From positions 7,080,034-7,144,033 of the forward strand of contig CM030852.1 of assembly GCA_018105865.1 (NCBI GenBank): DNA of 64,000 bases, given 5' to 3'. Source of the DNA: Metaphire vulgaris (taxonomy: Eukaryota; Annelida; Clitellata; Crassiclitellata; Megascolecidae). Below, piece by piece: positions 1 to 12,600 of the stretch. Below the pieces are notes generated by a model. That model made no database searches. It saw nothing but the letters and a program-made list of their open reading frames with translations, and was not told where the DNA came from. Position numbers and translations under genes: made by a program. Numbering within the stretch: the first letter of the stretch is position 1; the number at the start of each line of letters is the position of its first letter.

Positions 1-2
1 AC

Positions 3-89
3 AGTCTGCCTGCAACATTGCGTCCCTCTGACTCAACCATGACGCTGTTATCTTTTAGGAAACAACTGAAGACATTCTTGTTTGATTGA
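3..89 (+). pseudogene. LINE C-terminus, tail of an element outside the window
   Basis: SLPATLRPSDSTMTLLSFRK QLKTFLFD and TGA: the 'WNSLP..L....S...F.K.LKTFLF' C-terminus of a CR1/L2-like LINE, followed by tttgcgctatagaaatg and a TAA microsatellite. Confidence 0.85.
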
Positions 90-153
90 TCCGGTTCGCA
101 ACTGACATGAGCGCATTTGCTGCTTTGCGATTATTTGCGCTATAGAAATGTTC

Positions 154-209
<56 letters not shown>

Positions 210-210
210 C
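154..210. repeat. TAA microsatellite, LINE tail
   Basis: About 18 TAA units directly after the LINE 3' UTR. Confidence 0.97.
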
Positions 211-506
211 ACTAAGTGGAAGATCCGTTCTGGATCAGAGATTCTATGCGTAAATTAGAGCAGAAAGCGATTAGGACCAATTAGGCCTAACCTTTTGCAC
301 AGCCCGACCGCCGTATAGCGACGATGGCGTATGACATGACTGTGGAAGTATCTGCAGAGAGCTCCTCATGTAATACATTAATTACGTCAACTCTCGATCA
401 GCAGTCATTCCTCCGCATTTGTCATCTGTTACGTCCACAGAACTTTCGTCAAAATATCGAACGCAACTAAACGATGACTCTGCCTCTTCTTCTTCTGTTT
501 GTGAAG

Positions 507-662
507 CTGTTAACGAGAAGAATCCAAGCGACTGGAACCTTACGAAGATCGACAAATTTCTTTCGAACATCGGTTACACATCAGAATCATTTGACGTTGA
601 AGTAAAGCTATACTCGTTTGGAACAAATGATAATGAAATGTCACACTTCGCCATAGAAAAAG
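507..662 (+). CDS. iGluR exon 1 seen (amino-terminal domain)
   Basis: Reads VNEKNPSDWN...FDVEVKLYSFGTNDNE...AIEK and ends at AAAAG|gtcagt in phase 1, which matches the next exon exactly. The 5' boundary is put after a strong pyrimidine tract ending tttgtgaag at 506. The frame is open further upstream to about 405, so the start could be earlier. Resembles the first beta-strand/helix segment of iGluR amino-terminal domains. No signal peptide is visible, so at least one upstream exon is missing. Confidence 0.7.
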
Positions 663-3600
663 GTCAGTTCGCTCCTCATTTATAAATGTATAAGAAACAA
701 CCGTAGTATATCCATAGACACCGCAGATCTCCACATTTAAGCGTGTCTCTGTGTGCTCAAGTCTTTCTTGTCCTTATCGACTATGGTGTTCAATTAACTC
801 CCACCAAATCCGAATTGAGTTGAATAATACTAAAAGAGATGGTTGAAATAGTTGATAATATATCGATTATAACGAGAAAATCATTACATTTTCTATATTA
901 CAGCCAATAATAGGTAGACCTGCCGCCTATTAACAAATATAAGGATCGTTATGAAAAATTGGATAAAAGATTAATGAAAATAAATGACTTTGTCCTATTC
1001 ATTCATAGTTTCAAATTATCATGTATAAATTTTCACTTTTGGCTGTTCTGCAATGTTTTTGCAACTTAAGAATTTACTAGAAGTCCCTATTCATGTGATA
1101 TAGCGACCAGAAATTAAGAAACCAAATAACTGTAATACTAAATGACCGCAAATGAATCATCTATTCAACCACCCTCTTCCATTGAGCATCGCCTGCTCCG
1201 CCTCACTGATCGTAAGAATGCCTACGTCCCTCGATCGCGCACTGTTTTTCTGCTTTTGCTCAACGTCGAGCATTCAGAGTGACTGAACCCTCTCTCTGGA
1301 ACGCATTGACCCCATCTTACTCCCTCGCTCTGCTCAATGCGAAAACTAATGTCTCATTTTTATCATCCGATTTCAAAGTCGAGAGCTCCTCTGAGTAGCA
1401 ATGCGAGAGGCGCTATACATAGGCTTACAAGTTTCACATTACATCCATAGCAATGAGTAGACAATGAATGGAATAAACGGAATGGAATAGAATGGAATGG
1501 AATAGGACAAAGAATTTAAATGGAAATCAACAGCTGGGCCACATTGATTTGGTAAGGGGACCCATAGATCCAGTAGGGCGAAATTCATTGATCACCAACG
1601 TTGAAATTCTGAGCACTTTTATGTCGTCAATGAATTCTAATTCTGTCTATTATTCAAAACATAAAGGTGTCCAATTCAGACTAGACTAGAAATCAGACTC
1701 TGCGATACGTTAAGTACTGCAGTCAATACGTATTACGTTCTTCGCTTGTAATTAAACCGATTGTAGTTATTAGCGCATTGGAAACCGACTCAGTGTCAGT
1801 GTTGATTGGGTCGTATAATCCCACAATTCACCTGGCCACGGAGGAGAGAGGCCTGCCTTACCTGGTTACGTCTGACGGCGTCAACTGTGAGATACAGAGT
1901 CAACAGTTCCAGATATCGCGTCGCTACGCGCTGTCGATGACGCCTCCTCCAGACATCCTCAGCGCTGCAATCCTTGAGGTGACGAAGAGCTACCATTGGG
2001 AAGACATGACGGTCATCTACGACATGCAAAAAGGTTCCTTCTAAATCAATTTCTAAAGTCATTACGTCTGTGTTACAGAATGCGTTATTGCGCCCAGAGG
2101 CGTAGCGCGCACCTTTGCCGCCCATGACCCATGACCATATCCGCCGTCCCCAGGAACAAAAGAAAGATAGTGATGGCGCGCCCCCCTTAAAAATTCATCA
2201 CAAGAAAGATCGTCATAACAAATCCGTATATGAAAATCGCCTGACAAGCAATAAAAAGGTCGTCACTTTCTAAATTTGCCGCCCCAACTGTGTGCATTTC
2301 TCGTCATTTGCCGCCTCCAATCGTGTGCCGCGGCTGCCGCCCATGGCTAAAGCCATAATAGCCATTGGCACACTACGCCTCTGATTGCAGCAAAGCATAT
2401 GCAAAGGTCACGTTGAGTTATTATGAACTTGCAATTTACAAATGAAATGAAAATAGAATGAAATAAAGAGTTATCACATGTAGTTAGCCTATTTTATTTG
2501 TTCATCGCTGCTTCAGTTTCACCGTGAATGTCGACATAAGAGGGTCTCTGCAGATCATCTTAGTAACACAGACGAGGCACCATTTCAGTGGAATCTGGTA
2601 AACTGGCTTATTCGACCAAATAGACAAATGCTGAATTTCTCAGACGAATCTCCGACCCTAAAAACATTTCAAGCGAAGCTGAGAGAAATCTTATTTGACT
2701 TTATAAGAATAGTTCCACTAACAGAAGTCAGACCTTCGCTGCTTTCTAGTAATTTTTAAAGGTAAATGTAGGTCCCGTATTCTAGTTCGAGCGCTGAGGT
2801 CCGACGCTTTATCTCCGGTCTAGGGCTCTAGGTAATCAGCGACGTAGGTGGTATTAGCCATTAATCTTGGATAGGCTGCCATTACTTTACTCAGACCCAC
2901 GTTTTGCCTCGCAGCTTAGCGCTGCTCCTCATTTTTACCGCCGCTCTCTGTTGAGTGAGGCTGAGTCGACATAGGGCTCCAGCGGGACTCGAGTCCGTTC
3001 CGTCAGCTTGCCTCTTTACAGTGACGTCGCCAGGAATTTTGGGTTGGGGGGAGGCAAAATGGGCTGGCGTGTCAGATTTCTTACCCCACACCCCACATAC
3101 CCCACACCCCATCCAAAAAAACTCTCACCGGATTTGCGCGAATCTGGTAGGTGGTCTGGGGGCAGGTGGGGGGGGGGGTAGTTGCCCCTATTTGCCCCCC
3201 CCGTGGCGACGCTGATGCCTCTTTAGTGTGACATCTCTCTGCCATTTTCCAGCCCTTAGTCTTTTTAGCGTTAGGTCTACTTGGTCTTAAATGCTAATAT
3301 TGATGAATGAGATCTATTTGATTATTTTAAGGATTTCAGTTGTTGGCTTCCATTATGTCGTCTCCGCCTCACAAGGTTCGAGGTTGGAAGTTATCGCATG
3401 AAATGTCGGACGAGGTCATTAGAAGTCAACTCTTGGATCTTCGGCAGATGAATCTTCGGCAGATAATCGTGTCATGTGAACCAAGTCTTTTGGAAAGGAT
3501 CTTGTATCTTGTATGTGGAGACTTTTCTGGTCATTTTCGGGGTCTTAGAAGCGCAAAATACTGCTGCTATCTAATTTCCTATCTGCGCTGACATAAATGT

Positions 3601-6600
3601 AGTGACTAAATATTAGATATTTTGGATGTTTTTAATCATGCCTTGTAAGAAATTTTCCTCATGAAATAGCAGCGGATGACTATTAGGCAATGAGTCTAAG
3701 AACTTGACTTAGGAACCTTCCATAAAGTATGTCACGCTCGAGGGGAGGAGTCTAAGAAAGTGCGACAGTGTGTGCCAGGGGAGGGTAAGGAGGACAAGTG
3801 TGACGTAACATTTACAGTATAAATAAAACCTCAAATATACGTGATAGGAGGTACAGTATAGTTTTTAATTGCTCATCAACACTTTTTGTCCAAGATGCAT
3901 TAAAATTTAGGCCTCAATTTTATTCGTTATCATTGTTGGAAGTTAAATATTTGTTTTGCTGCAGATAATTGAACGAGAAACTCTAATGATCTTATATTAA
4001 ATAGAAAACCTACAGTATATGACGTAATTTATGGAAGACGCTTTAAGGGGGTCCGAGATTTGTGATGTACTTTTATGAGGAGTCCAAGTTTGTGGCAAGA
4101 TTTGTGACAGTCTTTTGGAAAGGATCTTGTCAAAAGTTTGTGGCCAAAGAAAAAATGGCCAAAGAAATAGCGTGACGTACTTCATGGACGGTCCCTTATT
4201 TAGATAGTCAATGAAAGAGATAAATATAATTCAAATAAAATATCAGTAGATTTTTTGAAGAGCCTTGTCGCAATACATTACTTAGCCATGGGCCTACATG
4301 TACGGATAAAAATTATGAAAATTCCTGTAAGGTAGTAGAACTTTTTTAATATTTTTATTTTGAGTATATATAAATATAGCCCCTTATGCTAACAAGTCAT
4401 ATGTCATCAGCAACAGCGTATGTTGGCTCAATGTTTCTCTATGGAAAGGTTCAACTGATTTGCCAGTTATTATAAAAGATTACGTCCTTGCTTTACATTC
4501 TGATGTTCAAATCATGCGAAATATTTCTGGTATTCATTTTAATTTTTTACTTCGCTTCTAGGAGATCCTAAATGCAATTCAAATAAGTGAGCATTCGATA
4601 TATTCAGCACTAAATATTTATTAACTGATAATTCATTTAGCTAACTGCAGCATTCATTTACATGTAAACTGTAGGCACTGAGGTTGAGTATGCTGTCGGA
4701 GAATTTCTTTTGGGTTGTAGCAGACTGGGTAAGAAGCAAAATTTGTTTTAAATAGAGAAAAGTATTTCAATATCTTTATTGGTTTCTAAAATTTCGTTAA
4801 CAAAGTCGATATTTCTAGAGTCTAATTATTTAAATAATCAGCTGCGCTTCGCAAGTACTAATTCGCAAGCTACTTTGATTATAATCATTATATTATATAG
4901 GGTTTCAAAAAATGTCGATGTGCTATTGAAAGAGTTGAATTTTTAACGCAGAATCCATTCGCAGTGGACCTCGAGCCTTACATCGATACTCGTGTCAACT
5001 TGACTTTGTTCCAGTACTTCGATCCTGCAAAAATCAACTTTTCGACGATGAACTGGCGTCAAAGAAAAGCCATGTTCAAGATCTACTGCTTCTCGACTCG
5101 CTTTCCATTGTTAATATAGCATTGGTGGACTATTTCAAGATTCACAAACCACCATCACATACTGACAAAGCAAGCAGACTTAATGGAAAGGAATTGGTCA
5201 GATTACTAAAGCAAGTAAGCAACCACTATAACAAAATTATGTATGGCAGCGCCAGCAAGGGTTCATTAGAACGCTGGCCGAGCAGCATTTATATTTATGC
5301 CTTTTCGATCTGTTATACACCTGTTAGGCCTATATGAATTTTATGAAGCTCTATAAACTTTAAGAAGTTTTGCATTACAATATTATTAATGGATAGCAGA
5401 GTTTTGATTCCCGTTTTGTTATCTAGCAAATTACTAATCTGTAGGCCCTATTTAAATTTCTTAAAAGTCAGAAGTATTAAACCGCAATATTCATTGCGAC
5501 ATGTTGCATCTCAAACTCTACAAGACGTTATTCGTATTTTCGTCGTTTAGGGTGTAACTTACGTGTATTTTCAACGGTCTTTTTAGAGCCACTTCGATGG
5601 CACAACAGGTCAGGTCAAGTTTGACCCAATCACTGGAATAAGAACGGACTTTCGGCTTCAGGTCATGGCCTTGGATTCTTCAGGTGTTACAAAGGTAAAC
5701 GATTGATGGCACTATCAAATGTGATCTATTTAGAGCTCTTATTTCCGTTGGCATTAGGTAGCGACTGAACGAAACCATAGCGCGAATCCGAATCCGTTTA
5801 ATTTTGACAATTGACAGATGGCAATTGCAAATATCTTAACAATGTCACTCTCCTTCTCTCGCCACTCTCCCAGTGTTTTATCCAGACTCCAGACCTGGGG
5901 TAATTGACTTGGTTCGAGTTGGCTGGAGGGAAGAGACACAGTTCAATGCAAAAATGTGTGTCAATAAAGGATTTTTGTGGGTTTTTTGTGGGGAGTTTCC
6001 CCATCAGACCAATTTAAAACACTGACTCTCTCAATATAAGAACTTGGTGCAGTTTATGTATCTTGGGTATTTCGCAAACTATGAATAGTCAATGGTGCGC
6101 ATTCATTAGGTACAATGATTAATTAATTAATTATCATTAGGCCACATATAGGGGTGGGCCAAAAAACCGGTAGCAACCTGTTTTATTGTAAATATTTTCA
6201 CAACCACATGGTCAAAACGCGTGCCATTTGGTGTACTTCTGCGGTGTTATATCCTGAAAGCAGCCATTTGAGGTTTCATCAAAAATCCAGCGGTGCTATC
6301 TAGCGAACACCACGTTAGAGATAGGACGCGTTCATAAAATATCAGCTACTACTACTACTACTACTACTTACTACTATCATCATCATCATCATTATTATCA
6401 TCATCATCATTATCATCATCGACCTCTTGTCTGCAGTCTAAGACTCTAAGCCATGCGTCATGTTGTTTCCAAGGTAGACAAAATTTCTACGTTCTCTACT
6501 TCTATTCCGTTTACTTTAGTTTTTCTTACAATCTTTTGTGGTCGAACACCATCGTCTTTCTTCTTCTTAGTGTTTATCGACAGTCCATAGCGCCTTGCTT

Positions 6601-9600
6601 CGTTACTCAATGACTGTACCGTGTCCTCCAGATCATTCCATCTAGGATGTCAACACCATCAGCAAACCTAAGGTTGCTAAATGTGAGTCTTTGAACTGCT
6701 ATATCTTTTACATGTTCTGTGATTTTGTCCATTGCTCTTTCCAGGTCTGTGATGAAAACCATAGGTGCTATGTTATCTCCATGTCCTGTCCTTCTGCTTG
6801 AGCAACTATGCTTTTATTATTATTATTATTAAGACAATTTATAGAGCGCAGTAAGCATAGTGAAGACTAAAGTCAAAAGCGCTTAACAATGAACATTATA
6901 AGATATATTAAACATATGCGTCTTAAGGCACTTAATAAACAAATCAGGGAGGTCTTTGTCACGTTCTTCGGCAGAGAGTTCCACAGACTCGGATTGCCCC
7001 TCCGGAATGATCTGTCACCGAAGACAGCCGTCTTGGACGGAGGAGGAACCACCAATTGACGACAGTTGCTTGAGCGAAGCCGCGATCGCCGATCGACCGC
7101 CGTAGACTTGATGACCAGGCCCGATAAGTAGCTAGGGCAAAGGGGTCATACAGCGCACGAAATGTTAGCCAGCAACGCTTGAAGGCTATGCGCTCCGGAA
7201 TCCTGAGCCAGTGAAGATTATCACGTAGAAACGGTGTCACGTGCTCGTTCCAACTCGAGCCAAAAATCAGACGAGCTGAGACGTTTAGCACCGACTGAAG
7301 ACGATTTAGTTGGTTGACAGGAAGTCCGAGCAGAACGCTTTACAATAATCTACTCGAGCTAAGACGAGGGCACGGACGAGATTGACGACGACAGGCACCG
7401 GCAGGTATCGGCGGATCTCCTGATCCTTCGCAGCTGAAAGAAACAGGTACGAATTTGTCCAAATGTCCGACAAACGAGAGTGTTCGTCAAAAAGAACTCC
7501 AAGGAGACGCAGTTCTGTACTCGGAGTGACATCAACATCACCAATCGGAAGCGTGTTCCGGCATATGAGATGCCTCCGAGGAGTGCTTAACCAAAGGAGT
7601 TCGGTCTTCCCCGGGTTCAGCGAAAGTCGATTTTCATCAGTCCACCTCTGGACTAAGGAGATGCAATCCGTAATACGGGAACGCAAACATTCAACCTCAG
7701 ATGGAGGGCAGGAGGCGTAAACCTGAACATCATCAGCGTAGGCATGATGGGCAAGCCCACACGTTTCAATGATACGACCAATGTCAGCCAATGTTAGCTT
7801 GATTGCTAAAATGATTTACTGCAGGATACAGATCATACAAGATTTATATAAGTTTTCTTACTTGCTATCTTCTGTCTTGATAGTGTCTTTGTTATCTTTG
7901 TTTGCTTTATTTTCAGTCTGTTTTTGCAAAATAAATTATATAGCGCCTACATTTTTAATAAGATGGGCAGAATATCAATAGATGATCGTTTCCAAATAAA
8001 GGATTTGCGTCCGGGAGAATTTGTAGTTTTCCCGACGACTTCTGGCAGATTTCCGAATAAGATGTGATTTAGAACGAGTCTTGAAAGCGCACTGAAGAAA
8101 GTCGAGTAGCCTATCTAGACAACGGAGAGGCTGCAAGGTAATGATTTTCCATGTCCTGTCTGGACTGGAACCAATATTACAGTTTTTTTCAGAAAGTAAT
8201 GCAGAAATACAAGCTACAGGCACACAGTCCTTGTGAAATTGCATGACAGACTTGTATTTCTCACTTTTGCACGAGTTACTAATTTTAGCAATCAAACGTA
8301 GTAGCCCATATTTTTCATGAACGTGTTCTATCCTGAGTCTGAACTTTGCTAGGTGGCGCAGCTGCACTTTTAAATTTCAAATAAAGACTGCATTCAGGGT
8401 ATAATACTGCAGAAGGGTACGCCAAATTTCATGAATTCCGACCCAGGGTGTGAACAAATTTACAATGAAACAGGGTGGTCCCGGTTTTATTGGCCCGCCC
8501 TGTATATGCATATATTTCAGAAGTTCAGAAGACATATGATGCCCGTAAGAAACAGTGATTTTTATTAAATAAAAAATTCCATAAGTCGAGGTCTGTAAGT
8601 TTATGCCGATTCAGAGCCGTAGCTAGGTGGGGAGGGGGCAAGCCGCCCCGGGCGCTGACCGGTGGAGGGCGCATTTTGGATGTGAAAAAATAAATTTAAA
8701 AATAGCTCTGCGGAATAAATAAAAATAAAGGAAAAAGGCCACGAGCCCGAAAAATGGATAAGTAAACAGTAGGACTATGACTAAAAAAAAAATGGATAAG
8801 TAAACTGTGTGACGACTAAAAAAGGTCGTCACCGAAATTTAGGGGCACAAAATATGAATCTTGCCCCGGGTGCCGAAAACCCTAGCTATGGCTCTGTGCC
8901 GATTTCTTAACTTATTGCAGTAGGTCTAGTCATCGATGTAAACAATAATTAGAGCGTTTTTTTAAAAAAATTTGATTGTTTTTGTAAACGTATTTTCAAA
9001 ATTTTCAAACATGGCTTCATATATCTAAACTTTAGCTTTAAAAAACGCTGACGTTGAAGCAAGTCTCCAGCATTTTAATTTCTAGCATGTTGACTGTTGA
9101 GGATCAAATTCAAGGCATAGCCTACTCACAGATGGTCTAATTTCCGTCAATCTCACATAGTCTAATAGGGGTTCTTCTTGGAAATATTTGTCTTTTAGAT
9201 TGGAGAATGGCGCGATTCTAAGAAATCCGATGAGTCCAGACTGTCGCTTACCAAGTGGGTCAATAATTTTGCTCACTATAAAGATTATAAAGCCAAATCC
9301 AGATTTGGAGCAGACGTTGTAAAAATTGTCACTGTTTTGGTAAGTCACAATAAAGATCTTTAATTTTGCATCACTTGGGATCAGTGGCGGCTCCTTATTA
9401 CCAGGTCCACTTACAAAATTATTTCCAAGGTGAACCCAACAGAAGTACATTTATCTGATCACTTAGCTCTATCAGCCCTCATAGCATTCCCTCATAAAGA
9501 ACCATGAATATCCATTTACTAAGACTTTTATCTTGTTGTCCGTATTCGACACCACTTTCGTTTTGCCTGCATTTATGCGCATGCAGTATTCAGTTTCAGC

Positions 9601-12600
9601 ATGCTCTATTCTTTGCACTAGGCAAGATTCGACCCTACGTTACGTCCACTGGAATTATACGCGTATCATGCGTATTTCATGTTCAAAAATAAAAGACGCG
9701 TATTATGCTTTAAAATACGTTGGCAGTGGCGTCGAGCTCCGCAGTGGTTCTACGGTGACCGATAATCTATACATAGGACCAGTAGAAATTCACGAAGTCA
9801 CGGAAGCCGTGAATTCCGTGAGTTTTGTCGCTTGCCGTGAATTCCATGAATTTTTCAAAATGCCGCGAATTTCCGTGATTTTCATCAATTTTGCGAAATG
9901 AACGCAACATGTCATCGAGGACTTATAAATAATTTGTTATAAGTTAATGTTCCACAAACATAGCAGAAACTGTAGACATGGTTGTTCGATCATATGGTGC
10001 GACATGACAAGTTCTGGCTAGAAACTATTGAATTGGGTTTCCCATCTCATCTTGTCGGCTTGGTTCACGCCTTGTTTAGACAACACAGCGCAAATGTCAC
10101 TGTCGAAAGCTGCTTGTCAGATTTTTCCATAAAGAATACGGTTGGCCAGCCACAGTTAATTTCATTCGGACTCCCCGCTATCACTGCAAGTCTTTGGCTG
10201 TCTCTAATCGTTAATGCGTTAATGGCAGACTGACTCGGGAAGATCAAGCTTGTCACTCCATACCCCTCCACAGAATAAGGGTTGTCGCAAACCCTCAGTA
10301 CCAGATGCCCTCGTCATTAAATAGCGGAAGGGAGCCAACTGACGTTTGATGTAAAGTACGTACATTGACGCTGTCCCAACGTCGAATTAGATTTAAACTA
10401 TTGCATAACAAGTAAATGTTTCCAATTAAATTTTAACATTTCAGTTCAATTATTTTAGACAACGTATTTCTAACGTAACGTACGGAACTTTTACCGTACG
10501 CGTGCGTATTTCACCATCAAAAATACAATACGTATGATACGTACGGTCGAATCTTGGCACTAGGTCTTAACTTTTGAAAGTTTTCAAATGACGTTGCTCT
10601 TAGTACAAAATCATATGTGTAGCGGTTGTGTTGATCAATTTTTCTCCAATCTTGAATCCGCCTTTATATCAACCTGATGCTTCTCTTATGGACAAATTAC
10701 CTAAAAGACTGAATGCTTTCAAAATGTACTCAATATTCACCCTGCAAGGAATTAACTGGAGAGAAAGGAAAACCAACGTAGAGATACCGCAAATGGCAAA
10801 TACAGAAAAACGGTTCACCAATATATGTAAAAGAAGCACCAATATTTGCAAAAGAAGGAAGCTGCAATATTTTGAGGCACATGCAGAAGAACAGCGATGC
10901 TCGGCAACACTAGAAAGGATAATCCAGCTAGGAATGCTACCAGGAAAAAGACAAAGAGGGCGACCAAAAAGAAAGATGCAGATTATGTGGAATGGTGGAC
11001 AGGAGGGCAAATGTTAGCAGCAGTCAGTAAATATAAGATAGACAAGTTGGAGAAAGGAAGTTTATACTGTCGTCTCAACTTCAGCACATGAAGGATGAAG
11101 GAGAAGATAGTGAATGCCTTTCTCATCAAGGCTTCTGAAAAGATGTTAGAGAGATATGGAAAGGAGTTGCATCCTTGTATAACACCTTTCTTTATGGAAA
11201 AATCTGACAAGCAGCTTTCGACAGTGACATTTGCGCTATGTTGTCTAAACAAGTCGTGAACCAAGCCGACAAGATGAGATGAGAAACCCAATTCAATAGT
11301 TTCTAGCCAGAACTTGTCATGTCGCACCATATCAAAGGCCTTGGTGAGGTCAATGAGACATATGTTGTTTTCGTTCTCCGGCTTTTTCAAGTAGGATTTT
11401 TAAGTTGGTGATTTGGCCCTATTTCTTTATTTCTTACGTTAGGACTCGCGATACTTCTTAACACATTGTTTCATTGTTTGCGTTTCTTTAAGGACCCTCC
11501 GTTTGTTATGTGTAAGAACAAAAGCGGAATGTGCAATCCGAATGAAACGACGAAACACGATCTGGAAGGATTTCTGATCGATATGATAGCGATGATTGCC
11601 AATCATACATCCATTAAATGCCAATACGAAATTTATTTATCTCCAGACGGGAACTACGGTTCAAAGGACAGCAAAGGAGAGTGGAATGGAATGATACGAG
11701 AACTGATGATAGGGGTCAGATTCAATCTATTATTGTTTTGTATAATCGGCATTGCCACCGTACGTTCGAGAATCTATACAAAGTTTTTTGCCTGAGTCGT
11801 GCAATATGGAAATCATTAACAGCTTTCACGTAGGCCCTATATGCACGATACAATTTATTGCCTAGGAGACTTTGAAGACAAAAACAGTGAATTAATTATC
11901 GAAGGAATTAAGAACTACAGTACCAGTTTTCTGTAGTTGGAATTAGCCAGTTATTCTAACCAATGCAGTATTATTTTTGTTTTTTTTTCAGAAGGCGACG
12001 ATGTGCCTCGGCGCCATTTCAATAACTGCCGTTCGTGAAGAGGCCGTTGATTTTACAAAACCTTTCAAACAGAAGCAGTTCAACTTGCTGATGAGGAAGC
12101 CAACGGTGACAACGTCGCCATACCAGTTTCTCTGGCCATTTTCTTTGGAAGTCTGGGCTCTGACACTGATGGCAATGGTTGTCGTTGGAATGCTGCTATT
12201 CGTCATGGACCGCATAACGCCAAATAGCAAACACTCGGAAGAGCGCTTCGACATGCAAGAAAGCCTCTTCTTCATCTACGGAACTTTTGTCGGACCTGGT
12301 ACTGAGATGGTCCCGAGGACAATATCGGGACGAATCTTGTCGATGGCCTGGTGGTTCTTCGGATTCATATTGATCAGTTCGTATACAGCCAATCTGGCTG
12401 CCTTTTTAACCGTATCGAAGATTGAAACGCCCATAAAGTCGATCGCTGATCTCGCCGACCAGACTAAAATCAAATACGGAACAGTGAGAAACACGTACGC
12501 AATGTCAATGTTCCGTAACTCCGAAGTGACGATCTACAAGAAGATGTGGGATACTATGAAGATCCACGCGGACTCACTCGTCGCCAATACGTCGGAAGGA

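Noticed and set aside
1796..2125. 109-codon reverse-strand open frame
   Set aside because: Antisense of iGluR exon 2, whose + strand has clear family motifs and matching splice phases.
9082..9450. 122-codon reverse-strand open frame
   Set aside because: Antisense shadow of iGluR exon 7 (9199-9339).
10135..10235. Resemblance to bacterial lac/vector DNA (gcgttaatggcag etc.)
   Set aside because: Only short words match; no continuous vector sequence, so contamination is not supported.
11988..12494. Two reverse-strand frames of 95 and 72 codons
   Set aside because: Antisense of the TM1-S2 exon of the iGluR.
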